From the NCBI RefSeq assembly GCF_025024155.1, contig NW_026251822.1:1-64000 (forward strand): a stretch of 64,000 nt of DNA. Direction: 5' to 3'. Position numbers and translations under genes: made by a program. The stretch comes from Gamsiella multidivaricata. Lineage: Eukaryota > Mortierellomycota > Mortierellomycetes > Mortierellales > Mortierellaceae. The notes under the pieces are model-generated. The model saw nothing but the letters and a program-made list of their open reading frames with translations. It was not told where the DNA came from and made no database searches. Positions within the stretch are counted from its first letter, which is position 1; the number at the start of each line of letters is the position of its first letter. This document shows, one piece after another, positions 44,095 through 55,139 of the stretch.

Positions 44095-45953
44095 TTAGGC
44101 TAGCATCCCGCGTCGAGGACGTCCATGACTTTGATGCGATGAATTGTTCGCAACAACATTGAATTTGTCCACCATCTATGCAAATGTAAAGAGACAGTGA
44201 GGGTCGCGGTTAAAAACTACGTTTATATTCAGAACCATAAAGAAAAGAGTTCAAATAGGCTAGTGCCGCTACTTAATTACCTCACTCATAGCATGCGTGC
44301 CTTTGGTGATGGTAGCCAAGTAAGAGGTCAAAAGGACATCGTTGTACTCCTATGACACAATCCATAGCATTTATTAAAAAGGAAGAAGAATCGTTAGAAT
44401 GATGGGAGTTGTAGTCCAATTCCGGTATCCGTCGCTCCAAATGATCGTGTGCGCACATACCGTCATGAATTCCTCTTCGAATGCCTGCCCGGAAATAGTG
44501 GGCAAACGGTTGCATAAACTTGATATTTGTCGCTCCAGGTCGTGATCTCTGGGAACATGGCCTATGGATGAAATGATATATGATGAGCATGCTTTAATAT
44601 TGTTCTTTCGTCAAAAGACTTCAATGCGGGCAGAATGTCGCGTCGCCCCTGAACACAATGCCACAATACCTTGGACGGAGTCCTGCAGATATTCATGAAG
44701 AAGTTTGATACGGGTGTCGAGCATTTTTATCGCATTCTGTTGTCCAGAGAGATGTGCGACAAGAGAGCTTTCGCCATCCTGATGAGTAGCAGCGTGCGCA
44801 ACATGATCGACAGCGATTCTCTCTGCTTCGCCCGTTTCGACTTTGTAGACAGCCTTAATGAACATTGGCTGGGGCTGATTGTCAACAATATCAACAATAG
44901 ATTCATATACGGTGATGGGAAGAGAGCGCGCTGGTGTCGGGATCTCATTCGGGTCCATCTGCAGGAAGAGAGGACTTTCATTGTAGACCATGAGCTATAA
45001 TTGGTAGACTCATAGGTTAAAAGATGAATACCGTTTTAGGTCTGTGCCTTTTTTGCGAAGTTAGTTAGTGATGGCTTCATTCAGGCAATGGAAGGAGCTC
45101 TACCTGCTGTAGCACGTCGATATCAATCATGGATGGCTTATGTCCGATAGCGTACCATCCCAGGAAATCATAGGCTGGAAACACCTGTCGGACTATTCAG
45201 CACGAAGATGAGGATGCGAAACGTTGTTTTATCAGACGCCGTATCATCCAGACAGACAGTCAGGACAGAGTCGGTAGATAAAGCTTATGGGCTTTGTACG
45301 AATTCATTACATTGCTCCTGCTTTGTGACAAAGTACTCCTCGTGAATTCGAATAGAGCCGTCCGCTTGCAGATTAAACAGCAGTTCATAAGAGTTGAATA
45401 TTTCCACTTCACGTCCAGATTGAATGCCAAGCAAGGCTCCAATGACTATGACCGAAAGAACAGAGAGAGGTAACATTCCGCGTCAATACGTTTATTGGGC
45501 AATCTAATAGGACGCAAGCTTCCTTTGTCTTTAGGTAAGATCATACGACAATGTCTCCTTACCATGAACAGAGCCTCCGTCTGCTTGCTGTATAGCAGTT
45601 CGCGTGTAATGGTCCGAGATATTAAGCAGTGTCAGCGGATGTCTATTTGTCAATAGTAGCGTTCAGTCAGCAAAGAGTACAAGTCCTAAAAGAGCAATGA
45701 GTGCTTTTTGTCCACAAGCAAGGCTAGGGGTGAGAGGCAATTTTGCAGCTGTTGCCGGTCAAAGTGTTCGTGTTCCCACAGTAGACTGCGCCTCTCAGTT
45801 GCTTCATTGGCCTTCCACAACGATAACAGCAAAGTAAAGGCATGTCCTGCACTTTCGGACCGTGTAATGAGTCACATACAAGGCGATGTGCAATCCTGAG
45901 TTGTTGGGCTGGTTGAGAACAACCGTTGTCGTATCCTGGTTGAGTGTGGCCAT
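44095..45953 (-). CDS. CSN6: COP9 signalosome subunit 6
   Basis: MPN-fold scaffold subunit of the COP9 signalosome, which removes Nedd8 from cullins. Eight exons close in phase to 317 residues (human 327): 45880-45953, 45563-45642, 45311-45445, 45104-45192, 44670-44994, 44461-44561, 44281-44349 and 44095-44175. Motifs: LHPLTLLNISDHYTRT, VIGALLGIQSGREVEIFNSYELL, FRQVFPAYDFLGWYAIG, ESPLFLQMDP, GEAERIAVDHVAHAA and LNxRLPTISGQAFEEEF-type C-terminus. The JAMM metal ligands of CSN5 (ExnHxHPx10SxxD) are absent, as expected for the catalytically inactive CSN6. The divergent paralogues eIF3f and Rpn8 fit less well because the AERIxVDHVA block is a CSN6 signature. Confidence 0.92.
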
Positions 45954-46276
45954 GGCGTGCGAAAGCGATGCGTTGTAGAGGAGAGGGATGGAGAGTATGA
46001 ATGTAACCGCCATTTTTCTCTTCCACGCTACACGCGAATCATTTTTTTTTGTGACTGGACAATACTGCACTTTCCACGCGTCTGGTCCTTGTCCAAGCTT
46101 GTGGCAGTTATCAGCATACACGATGGCTACATGAATAGAGAGTCCTTTCAATTGTTTTCAGACGGTGTCTTTATTTGATTCCGCTTAGTCTTCAGGGTCA
46201 CATTTTATTTTCCTGCGTGGCCTATACATTGGCGGCTCCATGTACAGAATGGCTAGGAATGAAATCAGATAGGTTC
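45954..46276. other. Intergenic gap, CSN6 upstream
   Basis: 323 bp between the CSN6 start and the Rho stop on the same strand. It presumably holds the CSN6 promoter; nothing specific is recognised. Confidence 0.4.
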
Positions 46277-47361
46277 TTAAAGGACAAGGCAGTTCTTGCT
46301 GCTGCGATGACTCTTTTTGGGCTTGGCCAGCAACGACGCGCGGGTAGCGCTCTTGAATACCTCGCGAACACCCTCGCCAGTCCTGGCCGAACACTCTAGG
46401 TAGTCCCTAGCCTTGATGTGGCGAGCAATTTCGGCACCCTAAGAGGTGAATTTTACCAATAAGAAAACATAATGTTAATATCCACATGATGGCGGCTCAT
46501 CTCCACAATTGCACAGCAGTCAAGTAGACTCCACTATATGAAGAAGGCGGCGTTGCTTAAGTAGATATGTCCGATGATAATGTTACGTACTCTCTCGGGG
46601 CTCACTGGAGCCTGGTTGCTCCTCCTCAGCTCGTCAATTGTGCGCTGGTCAAATCGGAGGTCTTTCTTGCATGCGACCAAGACGATGGGAAGTCCACCGC
46701 AAAAGTGCTGAACCTCAGAGAACCACTATAAATTTGGCAATTGAGCAGCAAAAAAGATTAATACAAAGTATTTAGTCTTGATGATTTTGTCGTTGTTATT
46801 GTCGTTCTCCTTGTCGTTATCGTTGTTTTTGGGAGAGGGGAGGGGGTCGATTCTTCTTTTACCTTCTCCTGTACGTTCTCCAGTGAATCAGGCGAGTCGA
46901 TCGAAGCAGATGAGAATCACATGCGAACCAGGGTACGAGAGAGGACGAAGACGGTCATAGTCCTCCTGGCCTATTCAGCACAGGACGAGATAGTGTTTAG
47001 AGGCGTGTTGACATTTTTGTTCGTCTAGCAAAGAGGAGGTTGAGGACGGCCAAGGAAGCGAACAGTCTTACCGACAGTGTCCCAAAGCGCGAGTTCGACG
47101 TGCTTGCCATCCACCTCGATATCGACCATATACTTCTCAAAGACCGTGGGGGCGTAAATCTGGTTGCAGGTATAGAAAAGCGTTGAGTAAGTTCGAATGT
47201 AATACTTCTTCGCTGTTGTTTTGCTGTTGCTGTCAGAAAATTGTCGCCGCTGCACTGTGTGATACATCAGGGAAGGTGCCCCTTGATAAGACGATGAGCA
47301 GGCAGGTCTTGCCACAGGCACCATCACCGACGATAACGAGCTTTCGGCGGATTTCAGTCAT
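46277..47361 (-). pseudogene. RHO1: Rho1/RhoA-type small GTPase with a 2-nt frameshift
   Basis: Rho GTPases switch cell-wall synthesis and actin polarity. Exons: 47266-47361, 47072-47159, 46863-46970, 46591-46725 and 46277-46438. Seen: P-loop GDGACGKT, effector loop [10 protein letters not shown], the Rho sequence [34 protein letters not shown], a polybasic tail and a CAAX box CLVL (geranylgeranylated type). Length would be about 196 residues. Exon 3 is two nucleotides short: after HVILICF the frame runs to an early stop, while the next frame continues DSPDSLENVQEK. In addition, switch II reads DTVGQED, where Rho and Ras proteins have DTAGQED. Everything else is well conserved. The break is therefore either a recent inactivation or a sequence error in a live gene. 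Confidence 0.85.
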
Positions 47362-48160
47362 TGTGAAGGGGTGTATGTCTTGGCAGATGTGGAGGAGGGG
47401 AGAGCGACGACTTGGGCTTGGGTTAGTTATATTAAAAGCAGATTTAGCTAAGAAGGAAAAAAAAAGGATGCCGAGGCGGGAGGGAAAGAGAAACACAAGC
47501 GATATAAAGTGAGGATTGTGGCAATTGACAAATGGTAGCAGACGTGACCCTATCCGTCGGTGCGTTCTTTCCCCCCACACCACATCTCCACTGTTGGTCA
47601 GTCAGTTGGTCAGTCAGTCAGTCAGTCAATCGGCTGAGTCCAGTTAAGAGGAAGAAAGAGAGAGAGACATAAAGAAAAAGACATACATTATTAGAGTCGA
47701 CAGGAAAAAGGGACTAGCAAGAGAAGGGGATGGTGGCGAAGGCAGTGGTAGTAGGAGTAGAGCTGATGGTGGCGGTGAGGGGTATGGGAGGGTATTGTTA
47801 TGAAGATAAGACGTTAATTGGGGTTGGGATGACTTGAAGGGGAGTGAATGGGAATTGGGATGACTGAACGAAGAAAAACACCTTTCACGTTTAGTAAATG
47901 ACGATAGGGCGGAATGAACAAAAACGAGTGTTGTCAGATGGACTGTTGCAGGGGCTGCGCTTTGTTCATATGCTTCCATTGATATCACACCCTTACTCTC
48001 CAAGCGACATGTATCGCATGTACTTCTCTTCGTTCCCTCCTTCTTCTTTGTCTTCATCTCACGGTCATATTCATGTAAACGTGGGTTGCAGCAACTAAAA
48101 TGTCAGCATATTTCCGTACAGACGCAAAGCATTTGAGCGGAAAGGCAGGCTAGTAATACA
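47362..48160. other. Intergenic, upstream of the Rho gene
   Basis: Contains a (GTCA)n run at 47596-47628 and G/A-rich leader-like sequence. No gene is supported. The minus-strand frame 47644-48057 is low in complexity. Confidence 0.45.
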
Positions 48161-49138
48161 ATGGTCTGCCATCAAGACAAGGCACTTGTTTCCGTTTCAG
48201 ACCGCGGCCAACGTAGGAAGAAGGAGCGACGCGAGGAGAGAATCGGCCGACAAATTCCGAGCGAGTTGGCCGTAGGTTGGGACGAAGCCTTAGATATGGA
48301 AGATGGCTTCGACGACAACGATATACAAGTTGCCAAAGCCACGTTCTTGTCTGAAGCCCATGCTACTTCGCCGGACAAGTCATCCGCGACAACTTTAAGA
48401 AAACGCCCCTGCATTGATCCTCTTTCCGAAACTCTGTCCAACGATCTGGAAAAAGAGGAAGAGCCAATAGCCTCGGAGACCTTGGAGATGATTGAGAGGC
48501 TGCAGAAGGCCAAGCTATTGCAGAGCCAGATCAGAGAATTGCGAAAGGTCACGCCTCCTAGCAATACGTTCGTTTCAGTCAAACGGCCTTCAGGAAAAAG
48601 GGTGTCTGTAGAGGGGCGTAGAGCAGTACTTCATTGCTACGAGCTTTGCAGGGAGAAAAAGAGAACGCGAAACTTGTTACGACATCGGATTTTTTTTTCA
48701 CGAAAGGCCTATTACATGGGATTCTCACTCAATACCGTCAAGAATATCGTGTTGAAAAAGGATAACGGAGACGCCCGAGGCATGCATCTACGCTATAATC
48801 ACACTCTATCGTTTGCTTCAGATCTTCGATGGGTCGCAACGGAAATGAACATCAAGGGACAAGCTGTTAACGTTAGAGTCCTTTTTAACCGCATCAAGGT
48901 GCTATTTGTGGATCAATTCAAGATTCCAGGCAAGGAAGCGATTCGCTTGTTGATGAAGAAAGTGGGTTTCCGTTATCAGGATGTCAGGAACACTAGGAAT
49001 TTTGTCGAGTCAGAGGATATCAAGGCCAAGAGGCGGCACTACCTTCAAGAGCGACGGTCCGACAAGTATAAGGATGCCATGTTTGTGTATTTGGACGAAC
49101 CCTGCTGTAACCAGAACCATAGAGGATGGCTGTTTTGA
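48161..49138 (+). pseudogene. Truncated Tc1/mariner-type (DDE) transposase
   Basis: A 325-codon frame matching the N-terminal two-thirds of fungal mariner-like transposases. A disordered acidic N-terminus with coiled-coil Leu/Lys repeats is followed by a helix-turn-helix region (AYYMGFSLNTVKNIV). Next comes a second helical domain with FKIPGKEAIRLLMKKVGFRY. The approach to the catalytic core reads FVESEDIKAKRRHYLQERRSDKYKDAMFVYLDEPCCNQNH, in two parts, and supplies the first catalytic Asp (codon at 49094-49096). The protein stops 12 residues later. The second Asp and third acidic residue are missing, so it cannot transpose. It converges on the Fanzor relic. Confidence 0.65.
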
Positions 49139-49871
49139 GCGATCCGTTCCTTTGTTAGGCTCTCTCAGTTTAAAAGATAATGCGACGGAGACAGAAGACG
49201 CGCCAAACTGATTGTTCCGCAGGGTCTATTCTGTGTGCATGAGTAAAAGATTTGACGCTATCAATCACACCTTGTCCTCTTATTTCCCCACATCTATCAA
49301 GATCTGCCGAAACAAAAGGCTTCGTGTTCTTGACAGTGCAGGCATGCGTTCATGCCCATAAAATCTACGCCTTTTGGCAACTCTCCACTGCTCCCTCCCT
49401 TGCAATGCACCTTCATTTCACCAAAGCACACCTTTGACTTTATCAACCCTCCTCCTACGCATCCCCAACTTTCCTTACAGAACCATGCTTCAATGCAAAT
49501 ATAACCTTTATCCCTGACCTAGGGTGGCATACGAAAGCCCTGAAAGTCCCGCAAACCCAAGCCCAACAAGCCCAGCATGCCCAGCTCACACTTTTTTCTA
49601 AGCTACTCCCGGCTCTAGCTACCAGTACCACTACTACCGCCAGTCAGCAAGCACTGGAGTCATCTTCAAACTCTCGACACCCAAGAATGATACCACGGGG
49701 GCCCCCAACGTGAAGAGGGGATTATGGTAGGATGAAGACAAATAAGACAAATATGGAAATACTCGCTCTCGTATTAGTATTGCTAATAGTTCAACTTTAT
49801 CCCTTAGACCGTCTCAACTAGAAAGAGAGACAGCCACCTAGGATAAATTTTAACTGATACGGCCAGTACAG
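49139..49871. other. Gap between transposase relic and Fanzor 3' end
   Basis: No coding sequence is recognised. If the Fanzor relic kept a guide-RNA region, it would lie here (minus strand, just past the stop near 49872). I see no clear conserved hairpin or terminal inverted repeat. Confidence 0.4.
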
Positions 49872-52613
49872 TTATTCTTGCTGGGGCCGGCGGAGGGGCT
49901 CTGGGCGAGACAGGCTACTGATCCATTCGAGACCAATATTAGCCAAATTCTGGGCGCCCACAGTCCCTGTCTAGCCATCTCTGGCACCCATCCTCGAGAC
50001 AGACGAATGCTCGATTCACTGGCTTTGCTATTCTTCGGTCCTTGTTTTGTCGTACACAGCTCGGGCATTTCGATGACGTGAGATACTCATCCGAACAAAC
50101 GACGGTGTACCCGAGCTGTTTGCCTATGTAGCGCAATGGCATGCGGAAACATGGCATCAGTATCGATACTGGATTGAAAACAAGCAAATTGCAACGAATA
50201 TGTTTATAACAACATACTTTGTGGAAAAAATACCTTTTGAAGCTCTCGTGTAGCCTGGTATGGATATTGAACTTTCCTGACCCGTATACAAACATCGCCG
50301 GTCTCGTTGGCCCAGTATGCATCCCGCCTTGTGGGTCCATAGTTCGCAATGCTCCATGCACGGCATGATCCTTCTCAGCCCGGTTCGCCTTTTTGAGCTC
50401 CCACAGCTTTTTTTTCATCGAACGGGATCCGTAAAAATCGCGAAATGGTTGTAGGACATAGCTGAACTGTCGGAGGCCGCGCCGGTGTTCTTCCATGCTT
50501 ACGAATGACGACGACGGTAGCGAGGCTTCCAATTCCGATATGCTAGGCGTCTCGCATGTGTGCCCACTCAGTCCTGCATTGTCTTTGATTGTGACAGTGG
50601 CCCGTTCGCGTTTTTTGGCCTCCAACGCGGCTCTGAATGACAAGCTGGGACTGTAGAGAGCGGAGCTCTGATAGGCAGGTTCGTGACTTGGTTCGGTTTT
50701 CGAGGGTCCAGCGCACAAAATGATGCTGAAACTACTTCACCGGGGTCCATCCTCACAACCATAACATTCTGGAGGTCTTGATCGAAAGCCTTTGCAAGAG
50801 ACCCTTTGTTAAGAGATCACGATGTAATCTCCGGGATCCGCGTCTTAATTTTGTATGACTGCCATCGTCGTCGTATTTCAAATGCCATTAGGTGGAGCTG
50901 GACTCCGTCTGTTCTCATCATATTGCTGATGGCATAGTGCTCCTTGACGCTGTCATTACTTGGGAAGGCAGGGGGCACGGGAGGCTCCGTGCCTTCGGCA
51001 GCTGCTTGCTTCCTAGCCTTGTGGTTTGCAAAGACCCTCTTCATGTACCCATCGAGTGCAGCTTGGCCGTATGTATTTGGATGGTCCTTCAGCAATCGGT
51101 TCATGGTCGTTGTTTTCTTTCCATATGAAGTCTGGTTCTTGAGGGGATCCGCCTTGGTCTCGACCTTGTATCTGATAAATAGTAGTCGGAAAAGCTCCCC
51201 ATACTTCTCTGATGCAAGTTCGTGGGCCATCTCGGAAGAGCAGACTTGAGATTCCATGATATGCCGCGCAGGGCGCGTCTTTGAATTTGTATTGCCCCAA
51301 AGAAGTGAAAGGATGGCAGTCTCAGAGCATAAGATGAAAGAGTCTCCTAACTTCGACACTGGACAGAAAATAGGACGCAACTCTGACGGCACACGGAGAA
51401 AGTACCTCCACCAAGTTTGGATGTGCCCCTTCTTAAATGGCATCTTGTCTTTTTGTTTATCGCCGTCGGAGCTCTCATCATCCTCAAGTGGAGGTATATC
51501 GTCCGTGAATAAACGAGCGCGCTTCAGCTAATAGAAACAAGAAATAAACGTAAATCCACAGTGGAAAAGCAAATCGACGCGAGATATGTCTTATTCCGGA
51601 CATGGAAATGTTACCTTGTTCACGATGAACTTGGGCAGCCTCTGGAAATGTTCCCGAACCGCGGTCCGGACCTCCACCGCCAGTTCCGCCTGGATGACAC
51701 TTAGGGGTATATCTTGGCAGTCCTTTGTCGGTATGCAATCTGAAAGAACGCTCTGGAAATTGTCATAAATTGAGCGCGCAATTGTTTTCGCCTGAGTTGC
51801 CGCCGGGTCTTTAGATGGTCTTCCGCGGGGCGCTACTGGGCCATTCAGAACCAAAGAGATCAAATTTCTGATGATAGTTTCCCCATGTGCCTTGTGCAGA
51901 ATGAGATCAAGTGGGTCCGCGTTCTTGTGCTTCTTGTGCTGGACTTTCGGAGCACTCGCTTGATTGACATCAGTGCCCAAGTTCTGGTTTGGCGCCGGGC
52001 GCGCTTGATCTGAATTGGATGTGGTGGCAGTGCTGACCTCCTTGTAGAGGAAAAGCTCGAGCGCTTTAAACACGAGAATACGAGTTTGGCTCATGATGCG
52101 GACCGCCTCGCTGATGCGTTCCGCGACGATCTTGGTCTGGACTACGTTGAGCTTCGTGGTACGGTGCAGGCATCCTGTGATCGACCCTGCAGTCATTGCG
52201 GTAGTCTTGAAAGCCTCCCCGAACAGGTGCTTAGTCAGGTTAGCTCCAGCTCGCCTCTCCACTTTTTCACCATTCTCCTCGTCCTTCTTGGACTTCGTCT
52301 TGGTTTCACTCGCGGCCTTAGGATTATCATCCATACTTCCGTCCTTCTTCTTCCGCGGGCGCGGTTCCTCGATGGAGATCTTTCCAATGCGACCTTGTCA
52401 ACCGGGCATGACTGGCTGACATCCATGACAACATGAGGGGATAACGAGGGTTGGCATCTCCGTTCCTGCTCTTGTACCTAAGGGACAATCCAAAAATTAA
52501 AAAAAAAAAAAACAATAAGATGATTGTACCGAAGCGACAAAGCTGTAAAAGGTCGTAATGGATTTGAACTCGCTAACAAAGTCATACGACAATCATACCT
52601 GCTTCATCTCCAT
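49872..52613 (-). pseudogene. Fanzor (eukaryotic TnpB-like RNA-guided nuclease) relic
   Basis: Fanzors are RuvC-fold nucleases related to IS605 TnpB and carried by eukaryotic transposons. Order on the minus strand: possible 5-codon start exon 52599-52613; exon from 52477 with a basic segment (PRPRKKKD); helical REC-like region 51615-52334 and 51527 onward (TDGVQLHLMAFEIRRR just before the core). RuvC-I Asp is in VVRMDPGE (50745-50747). FVYGSGKF begins the second core block. RuvC-II Glu is in CSDEYLTSS (50086-50088). A C4 zinc finger CPSC...CLEDGC follows. RuvC-III Asp is in WLDRDC, then AQNLANIGLEW. Breaks: frameshift near 52390, in-frame TGA at 50817-50819, frameshift near 50650-50680, and a one-base shift near 49955-49963. 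A likely intron lies at 50116-50217. All catalytic positions are readable, so decay is recent. Confidence 0.8.
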
Positions 52614-54311
52614 TTTGCCTCCCGGACTTTTTTACGTCTTGTTTTGCCTTTGGGGCGTCGCTTTCTCCGTTGCTGGGCATTCCCTTCCTTACATCTGCGG
52701 CGACGGCGTCGGGCCTGAAGAATCATCTGCTGTCCAGGCGTCTGCAGGCTGTGCTGGGCATGGGAAGAAAACGCCAAGCCTGCGGAAGTGTCGCTGGTGA
52801 GTGCATCGACTGGAGGATTTGTCCGCGAGGCTCGAGTCATATTTCTCCTTCGCAGCTTGCACTTCTCGAGCTTCTGGAGTATGCCCCGTATTTTCTCGTG
52901 GATCGTGCACGATGGCGTAGCGAGTCAAGATAGTCCTCACGCACTTGAACGAAAGCCGAAATGGCGTGAGTGTAATCGTCCACATTCTTGTTCTGTCCTC
53001 CTTTCGCCCGCTGCAAATACTTCTGGATCAGCTCCTTGATAATGCCAGCCTCAGTCCTCTTGGATCCTGGCGCGTCCATTGTCGATCCATCGCCTGCTGC
53101 GGTCTCGGTCCTCAGCTCTCGAATGACCTTGGCGTTTCTTTGGGGGCCGCGCCACGGGAGTGCCTTGGAGTAATCGTTCTTAGTAATGATTGATGCCAGC
53201 AACAGCTCACGGTCACATGCGAGGTCCAAAGACTCGAGCAGGTCAGCCTTCTTGTACGTGATAAGCTCTCGGTACTTTCCGACGGGTATAGTGATTTCTC
53301 TAACACCTTGATATACCATCATATCACTGTCGGCGGTAATGATTGCGAGGTCGTCTTTGTTGTTATCAGCTTGATACAACTCGGCAATGTGCGTGCCTGC
53401 TTGGAAGGGAAATTCGTAGGTGTGCCGCTCCAAGGTCTCCAGCCATTTCTTATGTCTGCCAGCGCTGCCTTGGATGTCTTGTAGGCGTTTCGACATTGCT
53501 TGTACAGGGGGCCCAAAGAGCCGCAGTTTTTTCCTATGGCGTTGTCTACTCGCACCTCCAGAGTCTTGATCCGGTTGCTGAGGGATATGGCCCGATCTTG
53601 TCGCTCCTGGGACTTTTGTATCGAGGCCTCTCCGTCAAAGTGTAGAACCGTGGTTGATTTGCTAAAGTGCTTTGACATGATTTTGTTGAGATCGTGCGCT
53701 ATGTGGCCGTAATTCTGTGACTAGAGATGAGGCAGGACCAAGGGACGAAACAGCAGAACATGTGTCAGCACTTGGTTGCTATGCTGTGCAAGCTGATACG
53801 AAATCATTGGCACATTTAATTACCTGCTCTGTTATTCCAGATCGGTCTGGTGTCAATCGTCCGTTAGGGCCAATGAACAGTGCAGGATGTTGCACGCCGG
53901 CAGCCTGTACCTCGCTTGCATAACTAGGGCAAGCCTTTCCTCGCTTGGATGGAGCCTCGGAGAAACTCAGGGCGGGTTCTTGATGCCGCTTCTCCTGCTA
54001 GTGCTGGCGTCTACAGCAGAAGGCGCGTCTTGCGCTGCTGAGGCTGTGGAGACTGCAGGGGCTGTGGGCACTGCGAGAAAGGTCGCCGTTGCTGTTAGGA
54101 CGGAAGCCGCTGGTACGCTGGTATTTGTCGTAGCCGCTGCCTCAGCTCTCGCTTCTTTGGCGACTCTGTTACACGTCGCTTTGAAGGTCCTTGTTTGCAA
54201 GGATCCAAAGTACAGACTTAAGACATTGACATGAACTTTCTTGCTCTGCAGATCATAAGCTAGCGTTCCTTTGGTGTCTTCTATAGCTTTGAGTAGCCCA
54301 GTGGCTCCCAT
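52604..54311 (-). pseudogene. XPG/FEN1-like PIN-domain nuclease relic
   Basis: Starts MGATGLLKAIEDTKG, the XPG N-terminal signature, followed by KKVHVNVLSLYF where FEN1 relatives have an Asp at the position now Asn. After an Ala/Thr-rich insert and a frameshift near 53970-53978 the frame continues to a donor at 53823 (exon 53824 upward). The next exon from 53720 gives STTVLHFDGEASIQKSQERQ, the conserved FDG...K of the N domain. A second frameshift near 53433-53444 leads into the internal domain: FQAGTHIAEL (acidic residues lost compared with EAEA), then AIITADSDMMVY with both Asp kept. Helices and a Lys/Arg-rich tail end near 52604. The C-terminal frame is also uncertain. It sits head-to-tail directly upstream of Fanzor, same strand. 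Confidence 0.7.
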
Positions 54312-55139
54312 CTGGTACGATAAAGGCCAAATCAAAGTAGACAGCTAATGAGAATCAAATTTGGTGCACGTATCCATTCGCAGAAGCATTCAAGACTCAC
54401 GTTAAGAATATGCGACAGTGCTTGAGGGCCGATAGGGGAGTGGATGAGGAAAGGAGTGGGGTCAAGGATGTGCGGAATGACGTTTCTTTAAAGGCCCCGT
54501 GTTCACACTGATTATTTCATTCGTATCTTGCACTGTTCTCGTAAACCACCTAGACTGGGTCGGCGAAAAACTGCAGTTACTGCAACATAGTGTATTTCGC
54601 GTAAAGGAGGGGGCCGACGAGAAAAAAATGGCGCCAAAGGCTTCTAGACTGGAGTCTCCAAATGACTGTAAACATGTACCCTGGAGGATAGCAATAAGAA
54701 TGGAGGCAATCCTTTATTCGAGTGCGCAAGCTATTTTATTCTAGACAACTGGATTGTTAACAACGTGAATTTCTGCAAAGACCCCTAAAATTTGGCCCTG
54801 TAATTCAGGAACACCCTCTCTTTTTGTTTTTTTGGCCTCCTCAGGCTCAGTGACCAACTGCGCCACCGAATAAAAAAGAGACGTGTGCCCACCGGCTCTG
54901 ATCCCTCTTTCTGCGATTCTCTCCTTCGTCCTAGGACTCAATTCCTTCACTTCTTCAATCTTCACTTTCACCACCATCGAAGACGCTCCACCAAGCAGAC
55001 ACAGGAAGGTGCAGCTCAATCAAGGAAGCCCCCAACAGCGACAAACAGGTCAAAGCACGCGAACGAACAGATCCTCCTAATCCAGCGCGTCGTCGTCCAC
55101 TCATCAACAACGCGCCCTCATTTTCAGTACCCCTAGACA
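54312..55139. other. Intergenic, Nup58 upstream
   Basis: Boundary between the mobile-DNA island and Nup58. T/C-rich leader at 54895-54985. No supported gene. Confidence 0.4.

Noticed and set aside
48060..54600. Possible terminal inverted repeats GTTGCAGCAACT (about 48085) and GTTGCAGTAACT (reverse complement near 54570) enclosing the nuclease module
   Set aside because: The match is only 12 bp, the string is itself partly palindromic, and the left side has no TA or other duplication, so chance is likely.
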